The notes under the pieces: generated by a model
What the model saw: only the letters and a program-made list of their open reading frames with translations
Told to the model about the DNA's origin: nothing
The model's database searches: none
Shown: positions 1 to 5,179 of the stretch, piece after piece
Numbering within the stretch: position 1 is the stretch's first letter
Layout: each line of letters opens with the position of its first letter
From: Planctomycetales bacterium
GTDB taxonomy: Bacteria > Planctomycetota > Planctomycetia > Pirellulales > Thermoguttaceae
Direction: 5' to 3'
DNA length: 5,179 bases
Assembly: GCA_007127495.1 (NCBI GenBank)
Contig: SKZG01000453.1
Span: 1-5,179 of the forward strand
Program-made: the position numbers and the translations under genes

Positions 1-407
1 CGGCTGCCCGAACGGCGGTCTTCGCTCACCGCCATCTGCGGTCCGTCGCCGGCGGCCACCCGCTCGATCAGATCGGGAACCCGGCCGAGCTGCCCCGGAC
101 CGACGACCAGATCGACGTGCGGGACCCGGCGAAAGATTTGGTCCCGGTCCTTCTGGGCCATGCATCCGACCACGCCGATGACGGTACCGGGTCGCGTTTC
201 CTTGCGGTGCTTCAGACGGCCCAGCGCGCTGTACACCTTGTCCTCAGCGTGTTGCCGTACACTGCACGTGTTGAAGAGCACGACGTCGGCCATGCGCCCC
301 GTGTCGACCAGTTCGAACCCGGCTTCCTTGAGTGTGGCGGCCAATAACTCGCTATCGAGCACGTTCATTTGGCAGCCAAGCGTTTCGATATACACAGAAG
401 CGGTCAT
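1..407 (-). CDS. miaB: tRNA-2-methylthio-N6-dimethylallyladenosine synthase MiaB, N-terminal part (cut by window edge)
   Basis: MiaB is a cytoplasmic radical-SAM enzyme that adds a methylthio group to N6-isopentenyladenosine at position 37 of tRNAs reading UNN codons. Only the first 135 residues are in the window. They cover the N-terminal methylthiotransferase domain, with its three auxiliary-cluster cysteines at C12 (in TLGCQMN), C48 (in NTCSVR) and C82 (in GCMAQ), at nearly the same spacing as in E. coli MiaB (C10, C46, C80). VDLVVGPGQL near residue 98 is also typical of MiaB rather than RimO or MtaB. The radical-SAM CxxxCxxC and the TRAM domain would lie beyond base 1. The ATG at 407-405 begins just before the conserved YIETLGCQMN, so the start is firm. 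It overlaps the stop of the upstream small gene by four bases (ATGA) and has no strong Shine-Dalgarno of its own, which suggests translational coupling. No frame disruption is seen. Confidence 0.95.
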   Translation of the reverse strand, partial: MTASVYIETLGCQMNVLDSELLAATLKEAGFELVDTGRMADVVLFNTCSVRQHAEDKVYSALGRLKHRKETRPGTVIGVVGCMAQKDRDQIFRRVPHVDLVVGPGQLGRVPDLIERVAAGDGPQMAVSEDRRSGS

Positions 408-595
408 AAACCACGCAGTCCCCGGCCGGCCTGCTTTCGTTCCGCAGCCTTGCTTGCCTTTTCCCGTTTGACTTCGGCGCGCACCTGTTCGATCAATTGG
501 TCTCGGCGCTTGAGCATCAGCCGAACCAAGGCCCAAACGGCCACCGAGGCGGCCAGGCCCAGTAATCCAAGACTCGCTATTTGCAAATACTGCAT
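404..595 (-). CDS. Small single-pass membrane protein of unknown function, coupled to miaB
   Basis: I do not recognise this 63-residue protein. Residues about 5-27 form one hydrophobic helix (LQIASLGLLGLAASVAVW followed by ALVRLML). The rest is a very basic, charged helix (KRRDQLIEQVRAEVKREK onward) ending in GRGLRGL, with coiled-coil-like character. The positive-inside rule would put the C-terminal tail in the cytoplasm. The ATG at 595-593 was chosen because AGGGGG lies seven bases upstream (603-608) and because the open frame before it runs back through a palindromic repeat and looks non-coding. The stop TGA overlaps the miaB ATG by four bases, so the gene is probably cotranslated with miaB. 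The basic tail could serve as a scaffold or RNA-facing anchor, but that is speculation. A spurious frame is possible, though the start signal, the overlap and the clear membrane segment favour a real gene. Confidence 0.7.
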   Translation of the reverse strand: MQYLQIASLGLLGLAASVAVWALVRLMLKRRDQLIEQVRAEVKREKASKAAERKQAGRGLRGL

Positions 596-602
596 GACGC
601 AG

Positions 603-608
603 CCCCCT
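603..608 (-). promoter_or_regulatory. Ribosome binding site of the small membrane protein
   Basis: The minus strand reads AGGGGG here, seven bases before the ATG at 595. It is a purine-rich match to the Shine-Dalgarno core and is the main reason for choosing this start over the long upstream open frame. Confidence 0.55.
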
Positions 609-615
609 GTCCTCG

Positions 616-673
616 ACCGTTGGGGCCCCCGTGTAGTGGAGGGAACACTCCGCGGCGTGCTCCGCTGAACGGT
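616..673 (-). other. Dyad-symmetric leader upstream of the small-protein/miaB operon
   Basis: Positions 642-663 form an inverted repeat with seven-base arms (one G-U pair in the minus-strand RNA) and an eight-base loop. It is enclosed by a perfect six-base inverted pair, ACCGTT at 616-621 and AACGGT at 668-673. No T-run follows on the minus strand, so it is not an intrinsic terminator. It could be a leader structure or chance in GC-rich DNA. Confidence 0.3.
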
Positions 674-709
674 TACGCACCAGTACGTACCGGAAAAACA
701 CAATCCCCT

Positions 710-715
710 GTTATA
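710..715 (-). promoter_or_regulatory. Possible -10 element for the small-protein/miaB operon
   Basis: The minus strand reads TATAAC, five of six matches to TATAAT, about 115 bases before the small-protein start. No good -35 hexamer lies 16-18 bases upstream: that position reads GCGCAA and falls inside an arm of the palindromic repeat. A second -10-like TAGAAT lies at 829-834 on the same strand, also without a -35. Planctomycete promoters are poorly defined, so this is only a candidate. Confidence 0.22.
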
Positions 716-733
716 CTCGCCGCGTGCCATTAT

Positions 734-806
734 TGCGCTTTTGTAGGATGGACATTCTTGTCCGTCTGCGCTTTGACGGGCTAAAGCCCATCCTACGGAA
801 AGCGCA
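734..806. repeat. Nested palindromic intergenic repeat (REP/MITE-like)
   Basis: Perfect nine-base arms GTAGGATGG (743-751) and CCATCCTAC (788-796) face each other. They are extended outward by TGCGCTTT (734-741) and AAAGCGCA (799-806), with a one-base length difference between the junctions. Inside lie two further hairpins: GGACA/TGTCC around a four-base loop (750-763), and GCTTT/AAAGC (770-774 with 783-787). TGCGCTTT recurs directly at 767-774. The whole could fold as a cruciform-like element in DNA or RNA. From memory, elements with these arms are scattered between genes in planctomycete genomes and give spurious protein calls containing strings such as VGWTFLSV or GQECPSY, both of which appear when this copy is translated. 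No transposase is present. Confidence 0.75.
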
Positions 807-859
807 GTACATAGGCCACGGCGAGCGCATTCTACCGCCAAGGGGCGAGTTCTGCGAGG

Positions 860-891
860 GGCCCTAAGCGGACAGGCCCTAAGCGGACAGG
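860..891. repeat. Perfect 15-bp tandem duplication
   Basis: GCCCTAAGCGGACAG occurs at 861-875 and again, with no mismatch, at 876-890. The periodicity extends one base on each side. It lies in non-coding DNA between the kinase terminator and the palindromic repeat. It may be a replication-slippage product or a paired binding site; nothing else here tells which. Confidence 0.85.
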
Positions 892-921
892 TCTCGGGGG
901 TTCAATTTGTGCGGGTATTCC

Positions 922-950
922 GGAAAAAATGGCGCCCTTCGGGCGAAAAA
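922..950 (-). terminator. Rho-independent terminator of the hybrid kinase gene
   Basis: On the minus strand, a hairpin with five-base arms CGCCC and GGGCG around a GAA loop (933-945) is followed after CCA by a run of six T (922-927 region). It lies about 40 bases past the kinase stop, in the right orientation. A run of T also precedes the stem. The stem is short but all G-C. On the plus strand no T-run follows, so it is not bidirectional. Confidence 0.6.
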
Positions 951-987
951 TGGGCCAGCCCCCGGCCGGCCGATGAACAGGTGCGCT

Positions 988-3168
988 TCAGGTTGGGCAA
1001 GCTGAGCACGCGCTGGCCGTATGGAGGGCGGCGATTTGTATGAGACCGGCGCGGTCGATGGGCTTCGATGCGTAGTCGTCGCAGCCGGCATCGAGGCATT
1101 TTGCCCGGTCGTCCGACATGGCATGCGCGGTCAAGGCAATAATCGGCCCCGTATAGCCCCGCGAACGCAGCTCGCGCGTGGCCAAGTAGCCGTCCATCAC
1201 GGGCATTTGCATGTCCATGAAGATCAGATCGTAGGGTTCTCCCCGTTCACGGGCAGACAAGGCCTCGTCCACGGCCATTCGGCCGTTCTCCATAACCGTC
1301 ACGCCCGCGCCGGCATTCTTCAAAATCAGGGCGATGATGCGCTGATTGTCCGGACCATCCTCGGCTATCAAAATCCGACGGCCGAGCAGCCTCTCGGCGG
1401 CAGCCGTGGCAGCGGCCGGCGGGCTTGTCGCGCGGGCGTTTAGCGGGGCGACACGGTCCGCGATGTCGATCATCCGTACGTTGTCCATGGGCCCTACTTC
1501 AATCGTTACGGTGAACGTGCTACCCTTGCCGGGCGCGCTTTCCACGCAGATATCGCCGCCAAGCATTTCAGCAAAACGCCTGCTGATCGTCAGCCCCAAC
1601 CCCGTGCCGCCAAACTTGCGCGTGGTGGACGAATCGGCCTGGGTGAACGGCTGGAACAGGCGGGAAATTTGCTCCCGATTAAGGCCGATGCCGGTATCGA
1701 TCACGTCAAAGCGCAAGCGTGGCGGCGCGCCGGATTCGTCCACGAGCCGGGCCGCGATGCGTACCTCGCCCTTCTGGGTGAACTTGACCGCATTGCCGAC
1801 CAAGTTGATCAGGATCTGGCGGAGGCGAAGCGGGTCGGTGTGAATCGATTCGGGAATCGGCCCGGCCGGCTCGACGTGCAGCGGCAAATGCTTCTCCTCC
1901 GCCCGAAGACGCATGAGGTCCACGACCTCGGCCAGAATGTCGGCGGGCGAGCAAGGGGCCGTCTCCAGCCCGATCTTGCCCGCCTCGATCTTCGAAAGGT
2001 CCAGGATGTCGTTGAGTAGGGCCAGCAGATGCTCTCCGTTGCGTCGGATGGTTTCGACGGCTTCACGTCGTTCCAGCGGCGCGGTGTCCATGTCGGCCTC
2101 GTGGAGCAGCGCGTCGGCAAAGCCGAGGATGGCCGTCATGGGTGTCCGGATTTCGTGGCTCATATTGGCCAGGAACTCACTCTTCGATCGATTGGCGGCC
2201 TCGGCCGTCACGGCCAACTTTTTGCACCGCCGGCTTTCCTCCAGCAGCATTTCACTGGTGGCCAGGGCCTCTTGCCGTGCCGCCTCGGCTTGATGGCGCG
2301 CCGCGACGAGTTCGGAAACGTCGATCAGATTCAGCAATACGCCGCAGTAGGCGTCGCCGCTGTAGATGGGCTGTATGCGAATCATCATGTGCGCGTTGAA
2401 AAGATGGCGCTGAAGATGGACCGGCGGCGCGTCGAGTTCACTTTGAAAACCCGCGACGGCAAGCAAGACGCGTTCTCGCAGTTCGCCGTGGAGAAGACGG
2501 TAAAGCGACTTTCCAACCATTCGGCTGCGGTGTTGCCCGGTCAATTCACAAAGATACTCGTTCACCTCAACCACTACCCCGTCGGCATTGGCGAAGACCA
2601 CGCCCTCCTCCATGCCGGTAATCATGGCCTGGAGCCGAGCCGATTGTTCCGCGACCTGAGCGAGGGCGGCCTCGGCGGTTTCCGCCATGTGGATGGCGTT
2701 GCGGCGCGCCCTTTCAGCCTCGGCCAGGGCTTGCCGAACGGTTTGGGCGGCCCGCTTCCGGTCGGTAATATCCTGGAGGGTTTCGACTGCGCCCAGAACA
2801 CGGCCCTCCGGCCCCCGAATGGCGGCTGCGGTGAAGTGGAGCCAGCGGCCGGCATCGCCCAAGTTGCGAAAATGGCACGTCCCCTCGTACGCTCCGTCCA
2901 GCAGTTCTGATTTCCGACAGTTGATTCCGTACCAATTCGGGATCTGGTCGACCGCTTCATCGAGGAGCAAGTCGGCCAGGCAGGGGCGCTGTTCCTCGTA
3001 GAAGGCGCGCCAATGATCCGTTGTGCCGATCACTTCGTCCGCCGGAATGCCGCTCAGCCGCTCCAATGCCCGGTTCCATTGCACCACGCGGTGCTCCCCG
3101 TCGATCACGAATGTGGGGATCGGCGAGCCTTCGCCGAAACTCGTCAGCGTTTTCGGAAAGATCGACAT
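988..3168 (-). CDS. Soluble hybrid sensor histidine kinase (PAS-PAS-HisKA-HATPase-REC)
   Basis: Counted from the ATG at 3168 (726 residues), the order is: PAS at about 8-135, ending in [11 protein letters not shown]; a charged coiled coil at about 136-183; a second PAS at about 178-286; a further helix; HisKA with the phosphorylated His at 338 in SHEIRTPM; HATPase_c at about 438-560, with N-box asparagines 455 and 459, DTGIGL at 491 and GGTGLGL at 520; and REC at about 598-718, with phosphoacceptor D652 in FMDMQMP, T680 and K702. All catalytic residues are present, so it should autophosphorylate and pass phosphate to its own receiver. No signal peptide or membrane segment is seen, so sensing is probably cytoplasmic. 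No HPt domain or partner regulator lies nearby, and the target is unknown. The ATG has a weak Shine-Dalgarno. A TTG at 3219, preceded by AGGT, would add 17 residues and cannot be excluded. The gene is divergent from purD. Confidence 0.93.
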   Translation of the reverse strand: MSIFPKTLTSFGEGSPIPTFVIDGEHRVVQWNRALERLSGIPADEVIGTTDHWRAFYEEQRPCLADLLLDEAVDQIPNWYGINCRKSELLDGAYEGTCHFRNLGDAGRWLHFTAAAIRGPEGRVLGAVETLQDITDRKRAAQTVRQALAEAERARRNAIHMAETAEAALAQVAEQSARLQAMITGMEEGVVFANADGVVVEVNEYLCELTGQHRSRMVGKSLYRLLHGELRERVLLAVAGFQSELDAPPVHLQRHLFNAHMMIRIQPIYSGDAYCGVLLNLIDVSELVAARHQAEAARQEALATSEMLLEESRRCKKLAVTAEAANRSKSEFLANMSHEIRTPMTAILGFADALLHEADMDTAPLERREAVETIRRNGEHLLALLNDILDLSKIEAGKIGLETAPCSPADILAEVVDLMRLRAEEKHLPLHVEPAGPIPESIHTDPLRLRQILINLVGNAVKFTQKGEVRIAARLVDESGAPPRLRFDVIDTGIGLNREQISRLFQPFTQADSSTTRKFGGTGLGLTISRRFAEMLGGDICVESAPGKGSTFTVTIEVGPMDNVRMIDIADRVAPLNARATSPPAAATAAAERLLGRRILIAEDGPDNQRIIALILKNAGAGVTVMENGRMAVDEALSARERGEPYDLIFMDMQMPVMDGYLATRELRSRGYTGPIIALTAHAMSDDRAKCLDAGCDDYASKPIDRAGLIQIAALHTASACSACPT

Positions 3169-3203
3169 AATCGTTTCGATGCTTGGGCGTGTTTGCGAAA
3201 ACA

Positions 3204-3217
3204 GGGAACGGCTTCCC
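3204..3217 (-). other. Small hairpin in the kinase leader
   Basis: GGGAA and TTCCC form a perfect five-base inverted repeat around a four-base loop. One arm overlaps the alternative TTG start (3219-3217), and the hairpin lies about 36 bases before the preferred ATG. No T-run follows on the minus strand. If transcribed it could affect start choice. Confidence 0.3.
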
Positions 3218-3389
3218 AAGGCCGTACCTGGTGTCCCAATCAGAACTCTTAGGGAAATATAGGTTACGGCACGCGGGTGGCCGGCCCGTCATGAAATCGC
3301 ACGAAGCACCACAACAGACCGGCGCGAACGCGGAGCCCCTTCCCGTTGCACGCGGCGGTTACTAGAATTGCGGTTTTTCGCTCGGGTAT

Positions 3390-3395
3390 AGGAGA
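3390..3395 (+). promoter_or_regulatory. Ribosome binding site of purD
   Basis: AGGAGA lies seven bases before the ATG at 3403. It is the best Shine-Dalgarno match in the window, and it fixes the purD start against the upstream in-frame ATG at 3346. Confidence 0.8.
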
Positions 3396-3402
3396 TTGCG
3401 GG

Positions 3403-4680
3403 ATGAACATTCTGGTGGTGGGCAACGGGGGGCGGGAACACGCCCTGGCATGGAAACTGAGCCAAAGCCCTCGGGCCGAACGGGTGTTCGTGGCTCCGGG
3501 CAACGCGGGCACGGCCACCGACGCGGAAAACGTGCCCCTGGGACCCGGCGAGCCCGACCAACTCATCCAGTTCGCACGCCAAAACCATGTGAAGCTGGCT
3601 GTGGTCGGGCCGGAGGCGCCCCTTGCCGAGGGCCTTGTCGACCGGTTCGTGGAGGCGGGCATTCGCGGATTCGGCCCCTCGAAAGCCGCCGCCGAATTGG
3701 AGGGCAGCAAGGTCTTTTGCAAGCAGACGCTCCGCCAGGCCGACGTCCCGACGGCCGACTACCGCACCTTCACCAACGCCAAGGACGCACTCGCCTACCT
3801 CAACGATCGCGAAGACGTTCCCGTGGTCGTCAAGGCCGACGGGCTGGCCGCCGGTAAAGGCGTCATCGTTTGCGCCAACCGGGCCGAGGCCGTCGCCGCC
3901 GTCGAAAAAATCGGCCTCGAAAGAGCGTTCGGCCCGGCCGGCGACCGGATCATTATCGAGGAACGGCTCGACGGCCAGGAGGCCAGCGTGCTGGCCCTGA
4001 CCGACGGCCAAACCATCGTCACATTGCAGCCGGCGCAGGACCATAAACCGGCCTACGACGGCGACACCGGCCCGAACACCGGCGGCATGGGCGCCTACTG
4101 CCCCGCGCCGTTGGTTGACGACGCCATGCTCTCCTGGATCGAGGAGCACGTGCTCGTGCCGACCGTCCACGCGATGAAGCGCGCGCGGCGGCCGTTCCGC
4201 GGCGTGCTCTACGCCGGGCTGATGATGACCAACCAAGGCCCGAAGGTGCTCGAGTACAACGTTCGATTCGGCGATCCGGAATGCCAGCCGTTGCTGATGC
4301 GGCTGAACACCGACCTGCTCGACCTGCTGGAAGCCGTGGCCACGGGCAAACTCGCCGAAACCGGACCCCTGCAGTGGGACCCGCGGCCCGCCGTGTGCGT
4401 GGTCATGGCGTCAGAGGGGTATCCGGGCAGCTATGCCAAGGGCCACCCGATTCGCGGCTTGGACGAAGCCGCCAAGCTGCCCAACGTCAAAGTGTTCCAC
4501 GCCGGCACCGTGCTCGACGCCCAGGGGCGCGTGGTGACGGCCGGCGGGCGGGTGCTGAACGTAACCGCCCTGGGCGAGAGCATCGCGCTGGCCAAACGCA
4601 ACGCCTACGAGGGTGTCAAGTGCATCCGATGGGACGGCGCCTGGTGCCGCAAAGACATTGCCGACAAGGCGATCGGATGA
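3403..4680 (+). CDS. purD: Phosphoribosylamine--glycine ligase (GAR synthetase)
   Basis: PurD catalyses the second step of de novo purine synthesis in the cytoplasm: phosphoribosylamine + glycine + ATP gives glycinamide ribonucleotide + ADP + phosphate. The product has 425 residues, close to the 429 of E. coli PurD, and looks complete. Visible landmarks are GNGGREHA at 7-14 at the start of the N domain; GPEAPL at 69-74; GSKVFCK at 101-107, opening the ATP-grasp region; KADGLAAGKGV at 144-154; the signature DGDTGPNTGGMGAY at 219-232; the metal-binding segment LEYNVRFGDPECQ at 283-295 (E284 and N286); and in the C domain HAGT at 366-369 and GGRVLNVTAL at 381-390. Small differences from the commonest form are P216 after QDHK, where Arg is usual, and C294, where Thr is usual. 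Neither should abolish activity. It stands alone, with no other pur genes in view, and converges on the NYN gene 25 bases downstream. Confidence 0.98.
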   Translation: MNILVVGNGGREHALAWKLSQSPRAERVFVAPGNAGTATDAENVPLGPGEPDQLIQFARQNHVKLAVVGPEAPLAEGLVDRFVEAGIRGFGPSKAAAELEGSKVFCKQTLRQADVPTADYRTFTNAKDALAYLNDREDVPVVVKADGLAAGKGVIVCANRAEAVAAVEKIGLERAFGPAGDRIIIEERLDGQEASVLALTDGQTIVTLQPAQDHKPAYDGDTGPNTGGMGAYCPAPLVDDAMLSWIEEHVLVPTVHAMKRARRPFRGVLYAGLMMTNQGPKVLEYNVRFGDPECQPLLMRLNTDLLDLLEAVATGKLAETGPLQWDPRPAVCVVMASEGYPGSYAKGHPIRGLDEAAKLPNVKVFHAGTVLDAQGRVVTAGGRVLNVTALGESIALAKRNAYEGVKCIRWDGAWCRKDIADKAIG

Positions 4681-4705
4681 ACCGCCACGTCCACGGCAAG
4701 TCCGG

Positions 4706-5179
4706 CTAGAATCCGTTGTCGAGAAGGTCCTCGCCGTAGCCCTCCGGGAACGGGTTGGCGAGCGAGTCGGCTTCCGCGCCGGAGGGTTTATCGGGCGCGC
4801 CGTCGGCCGGCGATTCCGAGGCCGTGCCGTGGCCGGCTTCCGCAGGCGCTTGGTCGTCCATCGCCTTTTGGACCCACTCGGCCACGCCCTGCTCGCCGCC
4901 GAACTGCCGCAACCAGCTTTCCACCTCCTCTTTCAGCAAGGGCACCGGCGGCCGGTCCGAGGTTGCGGCCGCGTCGTCGCGTGCCGACTGCCGGCGCGCC
5001 ATTAGTTCGGCGTACCATACGTCGCTATCGACCGCCCGGGCCTTCCGGCGCCGGGCCGCCTGTTGGATGCGATGGTCGCTCGAAACCACGGTCAGGCGGC
5101 GCGGGGCCGAGTGGGCGCGAATCAGCTCTTCGATCAACGTATCGGCATCGGCATAGCCGGCGGCGAAAAGAACCTTCAG
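4706..5179 (-). CDS. NYN-domain (YacP/Rae1-like) putative endoribonuclease, C-terminal part (cut by window edge)
   Basis: The frame is open to the right edge, giving 157 residues. A TTG at 5137 is read as an internal leucine, because the 14 upstream codons continue the domain (LKVLFAAGYADADTLIEELI). That segment, with RRLTVVSSDHRIQQAARRR at 27-45 and the acidic pair in VDSDVWY at 50-56, matches the C-terminal half of a NYN/PIN-like fold, with candidate metal-binding aspartates D11, D13 and D35. The YacP family includes Bacillus Rae1, a ribosome-associated mRNA endonuclease. The same activity here is an inference. A second small helical segment (EEVESWLRQFGG, then VAEWVQKAM) follows at about 84-107. 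Next comes a disordered Ala/Pro/Glu/Asp-rich tail ending in NPFPEGYGEDLLDNGF, a motif that may be a docking peptide. The N-terminal catalytic half is missing from the window. The gene is convergent with purD, and no terminator is seen in the 25 bases between them. Confidence 0.8.
   Translation of the reverse strand: MKVLFAAGYADADTLIEELIRAHSAPRRLTVVSSDHRIQQAARRRKARAVDSDVWYAELMARRQSARDDAAATSDRPPVPLLKEEVESWLRQFGGEQGVAEWVQKAMDDQAPAEAGHGTASESPADGAPDKPSGAEADSLANPFPEGYGEDLLDNGF

Larger units (their letters stand above)
596..987. other. 392-bp intergenic region between the hybrid kinase and the miaB pair
   Basis: I find no convincing gene in this stretch on either strand. From the kinase side it holds a minus-strand terminator hairpin (925-945), a 15-bp tandem duplication (860-891), a nested palindromic repeat (734-806), a possible -10 element (710-715) and a leader with dyad symmetry (616-673). 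Open frames do cross it on both strands, but their translations have no protein-like composition and pass straight through the palindrome. Confidence 0.7.
3169..3402. other. Divergent intergenic region between the kinase and purD
   Basis: These 234 bases hold the upstream signals of both genes and no convincing gene. On the minus strand, TATATT at 3256-3261 resembles a -10 element for the kinase but has no -35 match. A perfect five-base hairpin with a CGGC loop (3204-3217) lies in the kinase leader. On the plus strand, TAGAAT (3363-3368) is a -10-like match for purD, again without a clear -35. I see no riboswitch fold or repeated operator that would indicate purine control. Confidence 0.5.

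Noticed and set aside
581..784. A 67-codon plus-strand frame ending in VGWTFLSVCALTG
   Set aside because: Its C terminus is the translated palindromic repeat and the rest is the non-coding leader; I consider it a spurious frame.
596..841. N-terminal extension of the small membrane protein to 145 residues
   Set aside because: The added residues run through the palindromic repeat and leader, have no protein-like composition, and the internal ATG at 595 has a good ribosome site.
879..1124. An 81-codon minus-strand frame overlapping the kinase 3' end, considered as a frameshifted continuation of the receiver domain
   Set aside because: The receiver domain is already complete in the main frame, and this frame crosses the terminator and tandem repeat without domain similarity.
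2029..2910. A 293-codon open frame on the plus strand, antisense to the kinase
   Set aside because: It lies wholly opposite a well-supported kinase gene, has no recognisable domain, and is the kind of shadow frame expected in GC-rich coding DNA.
3361..3392. A -35/-10 pair TTGCGG and TATAGG upstream of purD
   Set aside because: The spacer is only about 13 bases, too short for a sigma-70-type promoter.
3169..3402. Purine riboswitch or PurR-type operator upstream of purD
   Set aside because: No conserved purine-aptamer loops or paired operator boxes could be recognised by eye.
421..3942. The 10-mer CCCGGCCGGC at 421, 961, 1861 and 3933, considered as a dispersed signal
   Set aside because: Three of the four copies lie in coding sequence, where they encode Pro-Ala-Gly or Ala-Gly-Arg type runs with GC-rich codons; spacing and context share nothing else.
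3289..4236. A 315-codon open frame on the minus strand, antisense to purD
   Set aside because: It is His/Gly/Val-rich with no domain, mirrors purD codon structure, and has no ribosome site; purD is certain.
5135..5137. TTG as the start of the NYN gene
   Set aside because: The frame stays open to the window edge, and the upstream residues continue the NYN fold (FAAGYADADT), so this is an internal leucine.

Overview
This is a GC-rich bacterial window, most likely from a planctomycete (Planctomycetota). The clues are a palindromic intergenic repeat of a type I recall as dispersed in planctomycete genomes, and the planctomycete-like style of the NYN-domain protein and of PurD. The taxonomic call is an inference from memory and was not checked against a database.

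Layout, left to right. (1) 1-407, minus: the N-terminal third of miaB (tRNA methylthiotransferase), cut by the left edge. (2) 404-595, minus: a 63-residue single-pass membrane protein of unknown function, whose stop overlaps the miaB start in an ATGA, so the two look translationally coupled. (3) 596-987: a 392-bp non-coding stretch holding the leader and a tentative promoter of that pair, a nested palindromic repeat (734-806), a perfect 15-bp tandem duplication (860-891) and a minus-strand terminator hairpin. (4) 988-3168, minus: a soluble hybrid histidine kinase (PAS-PAS-HisKA-HATPase-REC). (5) 3169-3402: a divergent 234-bp intergenic region. (6) 3403-4680, plus: purD, complete, with a good Shine-Dalgarno. 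(7) 4706-5179, minus: the C-terminal part of a YacP/Rae1-like NYN-domain protein, convergent with purD across 25 bp and cut by the right edge.

The genes do not form one pathway. miaB (tRNA modification) and purD (purine synthesis) are housekeeping, the NYN protein is probably an RNA-processing enzyme, and the hybrid kinase is a signalling protein with no partner response regulator or HPt gene in view. I see no defence system, CRISPR array, transposase, tRNA or rRNA. The least explained items are the nested palindrome just upstream of the miaB operon, the small membrane protein coupled to miaB, and the sensory input of the kinase. I do not find convincing evidence for an undescribed multi-gene system here.
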